A stretch of DNA of 33,805 nucleotides from an uncultured Alphaproteobacteria bacterium (GCA_902601455.1 CACKNC010000013.1:1-33805), one strand, 5' to 3'. Shown: positions 1 to 7,873, counted from the stretch's first letter. The notes: generated by a model from the letters alone, not told the origin. Made by a program: numbers and translations.

Positions 1-2
1 TT

Positions 3-926
3 CACTGTAATGGATGGGGTTATCCATGGACATCTGCATTAATTCACGCCAAAGTAGTTTGCTGTCGATACATAATAGCTAAAGATATTTACGATCTTAT
101 TGATAAGCATAAAGTAACTCATTTTGGTGGCGCGCCTATTGTGTTAAATTTAATCGCTAACGCCGAAGAAAAAGATAAAAAAGAAATTAATCATAAAATT
201 TTTGTGTTAACAGCAGGAGCTCCTCCTACTAGTGCAATTTTAGAAAAAATGGATAACTTGGGATTTGAAGTAATGCATGTGTATGGACTAACGGAAACAT
301 ACGGACATGTTTTGCAGTGTGCATGGAATGAAGAATGGAATAATCGATCCAATAGTGAAAAAGCAGATTTAAATTCAAGACAAGGAGTGCGCTATCCAAA
401 TTTAGAAGAGGCTATGGTTGCAGATCCAGAAACGTATACGCCAGTCCCTAAAGATGGAAAAACAATGGGCGAAATTTTAATGCGCGGGAATGTAGTAATG
501 AAAGGTTACTATAAAAACAAAGAAGCAACTGAAACATCTATGCGCAATGGTTGGTTTCATTCAGGTGATTTAGCGGTTGTGTATCCAGATGGATATATTC
601 AAATTAAAGATCGCTCTAAAGACATTATAATATCTGGAGGAGAAAATATTTCTTCTGTGGAGGTTGAAAATGTTGTAGCAAAGCATCCATCTGTTTCATT
701 AGTTGCTGTTGTTGCAAAGCCAGATGAAAAATGGGGTGAAACGCCATGTGCTTTTGTTGAGTTATCTCCTGGAAAAAATGCCACTGAGGAAGAAATTATT
801 CAGTTTTGTAAGGAAAATATGGCTGGATTTAAAAGACCAAAAAATGTAGTCTTTGGGGAATTACCAAAAACTTCTACTGGAAAGATACAAAAGTTTGAAC
901 TACGAACAAAAGCAAAGGAGATTTAA
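3..926 (+). CDS. Acyl-CoA synthetase (AMP-binding), 5' end outside the window
   Basis: This is the C-terminal part (about 308 residues) of an ANL-superfamily acyl-CoA synthetase, which joins a carboxylic acid to CoA through an acyl-AMP. The reading frame is open from base 3, well upstream of the first methionine-like codon at 141, so the start lies before the window. Seen: the family block HCNGWGYPWT at the very start, VYGLTETYG (adenylate binding), GWFHSGDLAV, the hinge KDRSKDIIISGGENIS, and a C-terminal TSTGKIQKFELR with the expected catalytic lysine. The pattern resembles the medium-chain/methylmercaptopropionate-CoA ligase (DmdB-like) group, but the substrate cannot be read from this fragment. 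Its stop overlaps the next start by one base (TAATG), so it is operonic with the sulfhydrylase. Confidence 0.9.
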   Translation, partial: HCNGWGYPWTSALIHAKVVCCRYIIAKDIYDLIDKHKVTHFGGAPIVLNLIANAEEKDKKEINHKIFVLTAGAPPTSAILEKMDNLGFEVMHVYGLTETYGHVLQCAWNEEWNNRSNSEKADLNSRQGVRYPNLEEAMVADPETYTPVPKDGKTMGEILMRGNVVMKGYYKNKEATETSMRNGWFHSGDLAVVYPDGYIQIKDRSKDIIISGGENISSVEVENVVAKHPSVSLVAVVAKPDEKWGETPCAFVELSPGKNATEEEIIQFCKENMAGFKRPKNVVFGELPKTSTGKIQKFELRTKAKEI

Positions 927-2236
927 TGGATCCAAAAACTTATAAATTTGACACTCTTAGTTTACATGCTGGTTATCAACCAGATAAAAACGGTGGCTCT
1001 CGTCAAGTACCTATTTACCAAACAACATCTTATCTTTTTGATGATGTTGATCACGCAGCAGCGCTATTTAATCTAGAGCGAGGGGGGCATATATATAGTA
1101 GAATTTCTAATCCCACTGTTGGAGTGCTCGAAGAAAGAGTTGCAGCATTAGAGGGGGGAACTGCAGCAATTGCAACTTCCTCAGGAATGGCCGCTATTTT
1201 TCTTGCAATTATGACCTTATGTGAGTCAGGTGATCATATAGTAGCTTCTTCACAAGTATACGGCGGAACTGCTAATCTTCTTCGTTTGACATTGCCGAAG
1301 TTTGGTATCAACACTACTTTTGTAAAACCTCGGGATACTGAAGGTTTTAAAAAAGCTATACAAAAAAATACCAAATGTATATTTGGTGAATTATTAGGTA
1401 ATCCTGGAAATGAATTAATGAATATGCCTGAAGTTGCTGATATTGCTCATAACGCCGGTCTCCCATTAATGATCGATAGTACATATCAAACACCTTATTT
1501 ATGCAAACCTTTTGATTTTGGCGCGGATATAGTTGTTCACTCTTTAACAAAGTGGATGGCAGGACATGGTTCATCAATGGCGGGTATTATTGTTGAAGGG
1601 GGAAAATTTAATTGGATGCAAAATGATAAATTTCCTTCTCTCACAAAAGAATATGAAGGTTATCATGGTTTATCTTTTGCTGAAGAATTTGGACCTGTTG
1701 CTTTTACTATGAAAGCTCGTGCTGAAGGCATGAGAGATTTTGGTCCATGTTTAAGTCCGCAAAATGCTTGGAATGTTATGCAGGGAATTGAAACTCTATC
1801 TGTGCGAATGGAAAAACATTGTTCCAATGCCGAAAAAATGGTCGAATATTTACTTGCTCATGAGAGTGTTGCATGGGTTTCACACCCAAGTGCTCCCGAT
1901 CATCCTGATTATGAACTAGCTAAAAAAATTCTTCCAAAAGGAAGAGGGTCGATGATTGCTTTTGGAATTAAAGGAGGTAAGGAAGCTGGTACTGCTTTTA
2001 TTAATAATGTTAAACTTGCATCCCATTTAGCTAATGTTGGTGACACTCGAACGTTAGTTATTCATCCCGCATCAGCTACTCATTCACAAATGGATGAAGC
2101 TACATTAAAATTTGCTGGCTTATCACAAGATATGATTAGGTTGTCTGTTGGGATTGAAGACATTGATGATATTAAAAATGATTTCGAAGATGGCTTCAGA
2201 GCTGCAAAAAAACCCATGCTAGTCGCAAATAAATGA
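926..2236 (+). CDS. metY: O-acetylhomoserine sulfhydrylase (MetY-type, PLP)
   Basis: A 436-residue Cys/Met-metabolism PLP enzyme that replaces the acetyl group of O-acetylhomoserine with sulfide (giving homocysteine) or methanethiol (giving methionine). Seen: the N-terminal LHAGYQPD block, YSRISNPT (cofactor phosphate contact), the D184 region (IDSTYQTP), and SLTKWMAGHGSS with K209 as the expected Schiff-base lysine. The long insert after it (EGGKFNW, then the region up to about residue 265) is typical of MetY rather than of the shorter MetB/MetZ enzymes. Start and stop overlap both neighbours (TAATG upstream, ATGA downstream), so translation is probably coupled. Position beside an acyl-CoA synthetase could tie it to methylated sulfur compounds, but that is inference. 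Confidence 0.93.
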   Translation: MDPKTYKFDTLSLHAGYQPDKNGGSRQVPIYQTTSYLFDDVDHAAALFNLERGGHIYSRISNPTVGVLEERVAALEGGTAAIATSSGMAAIFLAIMTLCESGDHIVASSQVYGGTANLLRLTLPKFGINTTFVKPRDTEGFKKAIQKNTKCIFGELLGNPGNELMNMPEVADIAHNAGLPLMIDSTYQTPYLCKPFDFGADIVVHSLTKWMAGHGSSMAGIIVEGGKFNWMQNDKFPSLTKEYEGYHGLSFAEEFGPVAFTMKARAEGMRDFGPCLSPQNAWNVMQGIETLSVRMEKHCSNAEKMVEYLLAHESVAWVSHPSAPDHPDYELAKKILPKGRGSMIAFGIKGGKEAGTAFINNVKLASHLANVGDTRTLVIHPASATHSQMDEATLKFAGLSQDMIRLSVGIEDIDDIKNDFEDGFRAAKKPMLVANK

Positions 2237-3045
2237 AATTTAACGTAAATAACGAGGAGGTCTTTGCTTCTACGGGAGGAAGGCCTTTTGATAAAAATAA
2301 GCCATTGATAATTTTTATTCATGGCAGCGGTCTCACTCATATGTGTTGGGTTTTGCAAACCAGATACTTTGCTTTTCATGGTTATAGTGTTTTAGCTCTT
2401 GATTTACCTGGTCATGGATTATCCGGAGGTAAAAGTCTGACTTCAGTCGAAGAGATGGCTGACTGGATAAATGATGTTATTGATGCTGTTGGATTTAATC
2501 AGACTTCTTTAGTAGGACACTCTCAAGGATGTCTTGTTGCTTTAGAGTGCGCATCTCGGTATCCAAATAAAATTAAAACACTAAGTTTAATGGGTGGAGC
2601 GGGAGCAATACCTATGAATCCAGAATTATTGGCACTTGCAGAAAATAGCGATCCTAAAGCAGTTGATTTAATGATGGATTTTGCACACGGACCATCCGGA
2701 CATTTTGGAGGTCACCCTGTTCCAGGCTTATATCATTTAAATACCGGATCGATGCTTGTTCAGAGTAAGGAAATTAAAGACACACTCGGCGTTGATTTTA
2801 GAGCATGTGAGAATTATACAAATGGTTTTGAAGCAGCAAAAAAGTTAGACTTGCCAACATTATCTATTTTAGCTGATAAAGATAGAATGTGCAGATTGAA
2901 GGACGGAAAAAAATTAGCAGATCACATAAAAGGAAGTGACGTACATGTGATTAAAAATTGTGGACATATGATGTTACTAGAGGAGGCTGATCAAACACTT
3001 GCAATACTTAAAAGATTTATATTAGATAAATATCCGATTACTTAA
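2233..3045 (+). CDS. Alpha/beta-fold hydrolase
   Basis: A 270-residue alpha/beta hydrolase. Seen: oxyanion-hole motif IHGSG (residues 29-33), LDLPGHGLS, nucleophile elbow GHSQG with Ser97, a probable acid Asp217 in LADKDRM, and His245 in NCGHMMLLE. The helical cap (about residues 125-200) is of ordinary length. No signal peptide, so it is cytoplasmic. The ATGA overlap with metY makes it the third gene of the operon. The substrate is unknown: esters, lactones and thioesters are all possible for this family. The operon seems to end here, because the next gene downstream is a small one on the opposite strand. Confidence 0.85.
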   Translation: MKFNVNNEEVFASTGGRPFDKNKPLIIFIHGSGLTHMCWVLQTRYFAFHGYSVLALDLPGHGLSGGKSLTSVEEMADWINDVIDAVGFNQTSLVGHSQGCLVALECASRYPNKIKTLSLMGGAGAIPMNPELLALAENSDPKAVDLMMDFAHGPSGHFGGHPVPGLYHLNTGSMLVQSKEIKDTLGVDFRACENYTNGFEAAKKLDLPTLSILADKDRMCRLKDGKKLADHIKGSDVHVIKNCGHMMLLEEADQTLAILKRFILDKYPIT

Positions 3046-3081
3046 AAAAATATAAATTAGAGAAGAAAAACTATTTTGATT

Positions 3082-3252
3082 TTATTTGTCTGGCTTCGTG
3101 AGTTCTTCAAGTTGTCTCATTTCTTCTTCTAATTTTAGACGTTCTTGCTCTTCACGTTTTTTTTTACGTTCTTCTGCTTTTTGTTTGAGTTTTAATTCTT
3201 TTTGCATTTTGCGGTCTCCCGCTTTTGATTTATGATTAAAATGAATTCCCAT
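3082..3252 (-). CDS. Small highly charged protein, 56 aa (hypothetical)
   Basis: A short open frame from ATG (3250-3252 on the plus strand) to TAA. The translation begins MGIHFNHKSKAGD and continues as a run rich in Lys, Glu, Arg and Gln from residue 15 to 52, with almost no hydrophobic core beyond regularly placed Leu. This is the composition of a single charged alpha helix or coiled coil. An AGAGG stretch sits about five bases upstream of the ATG, in the right place for a ribosome binding site. I do not recognise the family. It precedes nothing obvious on its strand except that the HIG1 gene lies upstream, also on the minus strand. Coding is likely but not certain because the composition is simple. 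Confidence 0.55.
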   Translation of the reverse strand: MGIHFNHKSKAGDRKMQKELKLKQKAEERKKKREEQERLKLEEEMRQLEELTKPDK

Positions 3253-3311
3253 AACAGCCTCTTGTGCCTTATACTAAAAAAATAAAATTATTTCTAGAGG
3301 GGATATTTGGC

Positions 3312-3506
3312 TCAATTCCTTGATGCCCAAATAATAATAACAAAAACTAAGACGGCAATTGCCTGAAATAAAACACGAAGACGCATCAATTTATTACTGT
3401 GATTTTTATTAAGTTTGCCATTTATTGCCATTGCAATGACTCCAACTACTACAGCACCAAGAGCACCAACCATAAATACAACCATAATAATCTGTAATAC
3501 ATCCAT
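3312..3506 (-). CDS. HIG1-domain twin-TM protein
   Basis: A 64-residue inner-membrane protein with two hydrophobic segments (about residues 4-27 and 44-61) joined by a basic loop containing SNKLMRLRVLFQ. The RxRxxxQ pattern in that loop is the hallmark of the HIG1 family (PF04588). The mitochondrial relatives (Rcf1/HIGD1A) associate with cytochrome c oxidase and respiratory supercomplexes, and alphaproteobacteria carry short versions of this length. The functional assignment is by family. The start codon is the ATG at 3504-3506. The gene lies back to back with the carboxylesterase at 3570, leaving about 60 bp for both promoters. Confidence 0.85.
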   Translation of the reverse strand: MDVLQIIMVVFMVGALGAVVVGVIAMAINGKLNKNHSNKLMRLRVLFQAIAVLVFVIIIWASRN

Positions 3507-3569
3507 AAATTTATTATATAGTGCAATTCTTCTCTTGAACGAACTATGAAATGTCGCATATAGTAATTT

Positions 3570-4244
3570 ATGACTGAAATTTTAAATGGACCATCATTTT
3601 CAAGGCACGATATTCCAAAAAAATTAATTTTTATGCTTCATGGATATGGTGATAATGCAGCTAATTTTATGCATTTAGCTCACCCGATAGATCAAGAAGA
3701 ATGGCAAGCAGCTTACATAGCACTTAACGCTCCAGGAGTTATATCAGGTAATTTTATGGGATATCAATGGTTTGATTTATATCCAAATGGTGTTTACATT
3801 GCAGACGCTGGACCGAAAGAGTTTGATCAAATTAACAAAGAAGTAAACTACTCTGTTAGAAAAATTATTAAAACAATTGATCAATATTGTGAAGCTTTAA
3901 ACCTTACTTATCGAGATTGTTTTTTAATGGGATTTTCACAAGGCGGGATGATGACCTTTGAAGTTGGAAGTTTTCTTAAAAAAAAAATGGCTGGATTAGC
4001 TATCCTTTCAGGTCGTATAATGTCTCATCAAAAAATTACTAATGAAACGTTGTTGCAAACACCAATTTTTATTTCTCATGGTGAGCAAGATGAAGTTCTC
4101 CCTATAAATAATTATCATAAAGCTAGAGAATATCTAAAAATAAATAAATGTAACTTTGAGTCACATGTTCTAGATAATGATGCTCACAATGTTTCTCCAG
4201 AAGCAATAACTTTATTGCAAAAATTTATAAAAAAAATTCTATGA
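3570..4244 (+). CDS. Phospholipase/carboxylesterase family hydrolase
   Basis: A 224-residue serine hydrolase of the carboxylesterase/thioesterase family (PF02230, the YpfH/EstB type). Seen: MLHGYGDNAANF near residue 22, the nucleophile elbow GFSQGG with Ser123, acid Asp174 in HGEQDEVLP, and His206 in DNDAHNVSP. No signal peptide, so it is expected in the cytoplasm. Members hydrolyse short-chain esters or acyl groups on proteins and lipids; the natural substrate here is unknown. It stands as a single gene, divergent from the HIG1 gene and about 60 bp ahead of the HNH nuclease gene. Confidence 0.85.
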   Translation: MTEILNGPSFSRHDIPKKLIFMLHGYGDNAANFMHLAHPIDQEEWQAAYIALNAPGVISGNFMGYQWFDLYPNGVYIADAGPKEFDQINKEVNYSVRKIIKTIDQYCEALNLTYRDCFLMGFSQGGMMTFEVGSFLKKKMAGLAILSGRIMSHQKITNETLLQTPIFISHGEQDEVLPINNYHKAREYLKINKCNFESHVLDNDAHNVSPEAITLLQKFIKKIL

Positions 4245-4306
4245 TTTTACCAAGTCATTATACTATAATATTGATATAATTTTATGTTATTGGTGAGTAG
4301 ATAAAT

Positions 4307-4861
4307 ATGAATGCAAGTGGAAATCCAGCATTAGTGTTGAACGCAGATTTCCGGCCATTATCCTATTACCCTCTTTCTTTATGTTCATGGCAAGACGCAG
4401 TTAAATCAGTCTTTTTAGATCGGGTTTCTGTTATTGAAAAGTATGATCAGTCTGTGAACTCTCCATCCATATCTTTTAAATTACCAAGTGTAATAGCATT
4501 AAAAGATTATGTTATGCCTCAACGAAAACCTGCTTTTACTAGATTTAATGTTTTTCTTCGTGATAATTTTACATGTCAATATTGTGGAAAAAAATTTTCT
4601 GCAAATGATTTGACTTTTGATCATTTAGTTCCAAGATGTTTATATGGAAAGACTACTTGGCAGAACGTAGTATCAGCCTGTACAACTTGTAATTTAAAAA
4701 AAGGAAGAAAATTAATTCAAAACACTGATATGAAATTACTTAAAACACCCGTTCAACCTCATTCTATGCAACTTCAAAATAACGGGCGTAATTTTCCTCC
4801 AAATTACTTACATGATAGTTGGCGGGACTATTTGTATTGGGATACAGAATTAGAAAATTAA
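4307..4861 (+). CDS. HNH endonuclease-domain protein
   Basis: A 184-residue protein with a C-terminal HNH nuclease domain (about residues 85-135). Seen: a structural zinc site built from CxxC pairs C90/C93 and C125/C128, and the catalytic DHLVPR at 105-110, followed by an Asn-containing WQNVV. The N-terminal 80 residues (ALVLNADFRPLSYYPLS) are the conserved leader of a chromosomal HNH family that is widespread in proteobacteria and not part of a mobile element. The biological role of that family is not established. Its last codons overlap the stop of coq7 on the other strand by four bases (convergent). Confidence 0.85.
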   Translation: MNASGNPALVLNADFRPLSYYPLSLCSWQDAVKSVFLDRVSVIEKYDQSVNSPSISFKLPSVIALKDYVMPQRKPAFTRFNVFLRDNFTCQYCGKKFSANDLTFDHLVPRCLYGKTTWQNVVSACTTCNLKKGRKLIQNTDMKLLKTPVQPHSMQLQNNGRNFPPNYLHDSWRDYLYWDTELEN

Positions 4862-5436
4862 ATTTTTTTTGAAATCGCAATCGCAGTTTTACATCCAAGC
4901 TCAATTACTTTTGTCATAATTTTATAACCAGGAGCATTTTCAGCATCGTGTTCCAAGCCTATATCATGATGTTCTAGTTCATCTTTCTCAAATTTAGCGA
5001 TAGTTTTCTTTAATTCTTTTTCATCATCTTTTAATAATTCTTGCTGCTCTCTATAATGTTCACCTATAACTTTTTCTACAGCAACTGTGCATGCCATTGC
5101 TGCTTTCTCTCCCATCAAAGCCGTTCCTGCTCCTAAAGCAAATCCTGCTATATTCCATAAGGGCAGTAGAGCAGTGGGACGAACACGTTTTTCAACTAGA
5201 AGTTCATTAAATTTTTCAATATGCTCTTGTTCTTGGTCTGCCATGTGCTGAATTGTTTTGCCAATTTTTGAATCTTTACCAAAAACTGCAATTTGTCCAT
5301 CATAAATACGAGTAGCTCCATATTCACCGGCGTGATCAACTCTTATGATCTCATCTAAAATTTTTTTGTCAGTTAAAACTTTATTATTTGGCACAGCATT
5401 CTTTTTTTTAACTGTTGATTTATTTTTTTGAGACAT
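4858..5436 (-). CDS. coq7: 5-demethoxyubiquinol hydroxylase, Coq7 family
   Basis: A 192-residue membrane-associated di-iron monooxygenase that performs the late hydroxylation in ubiquinone synthesis. Seen: E38 in RVDHAGEYGA, the first ExxH at E69-H72 (EQEH), E121 in AVEKVIGEHY, and the second ExxH at E153-H156 (ELEH), which together give the four-helix di-iron site. Start chosen at ATG 5434-5436 (MSQKNK); an in-frame ATG at 5458-5460 would add eight residues. Neither has a good Shine-Dalgarno. Either choice overlaps the 3' end of dsbB, so the genes are co-transcribed. The lysine-rich N-terminus before residue 25 is not conserved in the family. Confidence 0.92.
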   Translation of the reverse strand: MSQKNKSTVKKKNAVPNNKVLTDKKILDEIIRVDHAGEYGATRIYDGQIAVFGKDSKIGKTIQHMADQEQEHIEKFNELLVEKRVRPTALLPLWNIAGFALGAGTALMGEKAAMACTVAVEKVIGEHYREQQELLKDDEKELKKTIAKFEKDELEHHDIGLEHDAENAPGYKIMTKVIELGCKTAIAISKKI

Positions 5437-5902
5437 GATATTTAAACAAATATATGGCATTTAATGTAAAAATCAAAATTAAAAGGATACTATTAATTGT
5501 TGCGGCTGAAAAGCCAAGAATACTCCAGGCAACATCTTCACAATTTATAACTGGTTTTGATAAAATTTGCTGTTTAAGACTTAAGGTATTATCAGTAATA
5601 TTTAATGAACTTGAGCAACCTTTTGGTCCAGAAAGAATTTTATTTTCTATACCTACATGCCAAATTGAATAAAACAAACCATAGATACTTACTAGCTGAA
5701 CACCAAGATAAAACCAAATGTGGTGCTGCCACTTTAGTATTATAACCAATAAAAAGCCTAAAATAATTATATAATAGGGCTCTCTTTGTTTTAAGCACAT
5801 TTTACATGGAGCTAAATTAAAGTAAAACTCTGCAATTAAAGCTGAGCCTAATGCTGCAAAACTTAAAAAACCTACAATATAAAACCAATTTCTTTTTAAC
5901 AT
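5420..5902 (-). CDS. dsbB: Disulfide bond formation protein B
   Basis: A 160-residue inner-membrane quinone reductase that re-oxidises DsbA. Four hydrophobic segments are visible (about 5-27, 44-57, 62-83 and 126-155). The first periplasmic loop carries C33-x-x-C36 (CKMC) followed by LKQREP, the usual DsbB signature. The second loop carries C96 and C121, the pair that exchanges with DsbA. Spacing is compatible with the E. coli protein. It starts with a one-base overlap after the YqaA/DedA gene and overlaps coq7 at its end. The adjacency to a ubiquinone-synthesis gene is functionally tidy, since DsbB passes electrons to ubiquinone. Confidence 0.92.
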   Translation of the reverse strand: MLKRNWFYIVGFLSFAALGSALIAEFYFNLAPCKMCLKQREPYYIIILGFLLVIILKWQHHIWFYLGVQLVSIYGLFYSIWHVGIENKILSGPKGCSSSLNITDNTLSLKQQILSKPVINCEDVAWSILGFSAATINSILLILIFTLNAIYLFKYHVSKK

Positions 5903-6486
5903 TAAATTAAATTAATTAATAACACACTTCCAACAAGAAGAATAAAAAATAAGATTGTGATTAAGTTAAAATATTTATCAATTATAATTTTTATTTTTTC
6001 TCCAAAAATAAAAAGTAAACCAGCGAGTAAATAAAATCTAAGCCCTCTTGCTATGATGGCTGTAATTATAAATAAAAATATATTAAGGTTAAATACACCG
6101 CTTGCAATTGTAATAAATTTAAATGGAAAAGGTGTAAAACCTGCACCCAAAACAATTAATATACCGTATTCATTATAGTAACTCTCAAAAGCACTAAAAG
6201 AATTTGATAAATGGTATGTATTAATTATTATGATACCAATACTATTGTAAAAAAAATACCCGATAGCATATCCACTTACTCCACCAAGCACTGAAGAAAA
6301 TGTACACACAAATGCATATGTCCATGCCTTCATTCTTTTTGCTATGACCATTGGAATAAGTAGAATATCTGGCGGTATTGGAAAGAATGAACTTTCAGCA
6401 AAGGAAACTAAACCTAGAATCCATGTAGAATATTTATGCTCAGCTTTTGTGAGTGTCCAATTGTAAAGAGATCTTAAAATATTCAT
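5902..6486 (-). CDS. YqaA-type DedA/VTT-domain membrane protein
   Basis: A 194-residue integral membrane protein of the SNARE-associated/VTT (DedA) family, YqaA branch. Seen: FAESSFFPIPPDILLIP near residues 27-43, then a G-rich half-helix (VLGGVSGYAIGYFF), and GAGFTPFPFKFITIASG, the re-entrant loop motifs of the family. Some members move undecaprenyl phosphate or other lipids across the membrane; the role here is not known. The frame is open into the tRNA upstream, giving the spurious leader MAELVDAPDSKSGHF that is simply translated tRNA-Leu. The real start is ATG 6484-6486 (MNILRSLYNWTL, as in relatives). That ATG lies only five bases after the CCA end of the tRNA, so co-transcription with the tRNA is very likely. 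Confidence 0.9.
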   Translation of the reverse strand: MNILRSLYNWTLTKAEHKYSTWILGLVSFAESSFFPIPPDILLIPMVIAKRMKAWTYAFVCTFSSVLGGVSGYAIGYFFYNSIGIIIINTYHLSNSFSAFESYYNEYGILIVLGAGFTPFPFKFITIASGVFNLNIFLFIITAIIARGLRFYLLAGLLFIFGEKIKIIIDKYFNLITILFFILLVGSVLLINLI

Positions 6487-6491
6487 TTTTA

Positions 6492-6576
6492 TGGTAGGAG
6501 TAGAGGGAGTCGAACCCACACCACCGAAGTGACCGGATTTTGAATCCGGCGCGTCTACCAGTTCCGCCATACTCCC
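6492..6576 (-). tRNA. tRNA-Leu (anticodon CAA)
   Basis: An 85-nt class II tRNA. On the minus strand it begins GGGAGTATGGCGG and ends TACTCCTACCA, with the CCA encoded. The anticodon arm is CCGGA-TTCAAAA-TCCGG, so the anticodon is CAA (reads UUG). A long variable arm with a CTTCGG turn fits Leu. Two weak points are visible: the first acceptor pair is G-U, and the T stem (GTGGG/CCCTC) has one U-U mismatch. Both lie in or pair with the 3' part that is absent from the duplicate at 8333-8395. The gene is followed at once by the YqaA reading frame. Confidence 0.93.
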
Positions 6577-6577
6577 A
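6514..6577. repeat. 64-bp direct repeat, inner copy (attachment-site-like)
   Basis: Identical base for base to 8333-8396. It covers the tRNA-Leu from its first base through the T-stem start plus one upstream base. Identity stops abruptly on both sides (6513 versus 8332 and 6578 versus 8397 differ). Confidence 0.9.
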
Positions 6578-6706
6578 GTTATCAGTTTCTCGAAAAAACG
6601 CTCATGTTTCTGCGATTCACTTTCTAATTTCTAATTAACCATTAACACCTAATCCCATAAAATCCTATCCGAAAAGCGTCGCAAAAGAATCGCAAAATAC
6701 TAGATC

Positions 6707-6753
6707 GATTCAGAATAGATTCATAATGATTCAGAATTGATTCAGTTTGAATC
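6707..6753. repeat. Helically phased GATTCA array
   Basis: GATTCA occurs at 6707, 6718, 6728 and 6739 (spacing 11, 10, 11 bases), followed at once by an inverted copy (TGAATC, 6748-6753). More direct copies stand at 6614, 6775 and 6805. Spacing of one helical turn suggests that a protein binds one DNA face cooperatively, as arm-type integrase sites or iterons do. No protein can be assigned from sequence alone. Confidence 0.6.
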
Positions 6754-6783
6754 TAAACTTATTTTATGAGTAAAGATTCAACC

Positions 6784-6864
6784 CCGTTTTTTAACCCTCT
6801 CAGTGATTCATTTTGAGCTTTTAAAGAATCAAATAGGACCGTTTTTTACCTCCTTCAGGATCAA
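6784..6864. repeat. Imperfect direct repeat, about 27 bp, 55-bp period
   Basis: Both copies start CCGTTTTTTA (6784-6793 and 6839-6848) and continue with a C-rich stretch, CAG and a GAT-CA end. They sit between the GATTCA array and the hairpin-containing GC-richer stretch. Function unknown. Confidence 0.5.
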
Positions 6865-7248
6865 AGGTTAGGGTACCTGTGGACGATAAAAAAGTTCAAA
6901 ATGTTTTGCTTGACCCCCCACCACCCCTAAATTGGGGTCGTGTCTGTAGAGTGATACCAAGGTCATAGTTTGACACGAACGAAGAGTAATTTTTTTATAT
7001 GGCTGTAAAATGTAGAAAAGTTTTTAATTAAGACCCCTACCACCTAATTCTCAGAAAAAAGGTGTAGGAATCTATCGCCAAGAACCCTGCTCTATTCACC
7101 AAGAACAATTACTCCTGTAAATGCTCTCTTTCCTTTTTAGTGCTATTGAATAAAATTAAAGAATCTTAGTCAAAACCAATATCATTGGGGCACTTTTGGA
7201 GAAGGAAATGATAAAATATTTTTATATAAAATTTATATTTTTGTTTTT

Positions 7249-7848
7249 TTAAATTTTAATAGTAAGCATCCATATACCAACTAAAAATAAAGACAATGAG
7301 AAGACTTTATTTAATATTTTAGAATATTTTTTATTTCTAAATTTTGCACCTAATAAGTCACCAAATAATGTCCACAGAGTAAATGACACGCAGTTATTAA
7401 CTGTAAAAATTGTACTGATTAAAATTATTCTTACCAAGCTTTGAGAACCGTCTAAAAAGATTGTGAACATTAAAGAAATTATCACATAAGCTTTTGGGTT
7501 AAATACTAAAAGTATAACTCCATCAACAAAAGTACATTTTAAATTTTGATTGTTATTTTCATATGTGCTTGCCTTGAAGAATTTATAGGCAAGATAGATT
7601 ACATATAATGATCCAATTATCTGAATGTATTGATACTGATCATTAATAAATGAAAAAAATATATTAAAACCAAAACCTATAAGAAAAGTAACTATGATAG
7701 TAGCAAGATGATAACCAAAATTTGCTGATAAAGTTTTAGCAAAACTAAATCTAGCTCCATTAGCTGCAAAGAACATGTTCCCAGGTCCTGGGCTAAAAGC
7801 CAAAGGAAATAAAAAAATTATCAAAGCTACTATTTCAGTTAGAGTCAT
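7249..7848 (-). CDS. LysE/RhtB-family amino-acid exporter
   Basis: A 199-residue inner-membrane protein of the LysE superfamily, which exports amino acids or related small molecules. Seen: the family signature FSPGPGNMFF at residues 18-27 in the first helix region, then about six hydrophobic segments, including a central YVIYLAYKFFKAS and a C-terminal VFSLSLFLVGIWML. Length is normal (about 200). The substrate cannot be deduced. It lies directly downstream of the truncated integrase on the same strand (25 bp apart) and inside the tRNA-flanked segment, so it looks like cargo. Its 3' end opens onto the non-coding stretch of the element. Confidence 0.87.
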   Translation of the reverse strand: MTLTEIVALIIFLFPLAFSPGPGNMFFAANGARFSFAKTLSANFGYHLATIIVTFLIGFGFNIFFSFINDQYQYIQIIGSLYVIYLAYKFFKASTYENNNQNLKCTFVDGVILLVFNPKAYVIISLMFTIFLDGSQSLVRIILISTIFTVNNCVSFTLWTLFGDLLGAKFRNKKYSKILNKVFSLSLFLVGIWMLTIKI

Positions 7849-7873
7849 ATTTTAATAAGTAATTAAATTTATA

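Larger units (their letters stand above)
6578..7248. other. 670-bp non-coding, repeat-rich stretch of the element
   Basis: No convincing gene in six frames. It holds the upstream side of tRNA-Leu (its promoter should lie in the first 80 bp), a cluster of GATTCA hexamers (6614-6810), an imperfect 27-bp direct repeat (6784-6810 and 6839-6864), and an ACCCC-TAAATT-GGGGT hairpin near 6923-6938. Two related CCACC-rich segments also occur, around 6905 and 7035. Base composition is more GC-rich between 6880 and 6960 than the surroundings. The contents look like integrase or regulator binding sites, or the remains of an attachment region. Confidence 0.6.

Noticed and set aside
4307..4861. HNH nuclease as a mobile or defence gene
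   Set aside because: Its N-terminal leader matches a stable chromosomal HNH family, and no element ends or partner genes are near it.
6487..6570. N-terminal extension (MAELVDAPDSKSG...) of the YqaA frame
   Set aside because: It is the translated tRNA-Leu gene; the conserved protein begins at the ATG at 6484-6486.
6578..7248. A CRISPR array in the GATTCA region
   Set aside because: The repeat unit is about 10-11 bp with no spacers of uniform length, and no cas gene is present.
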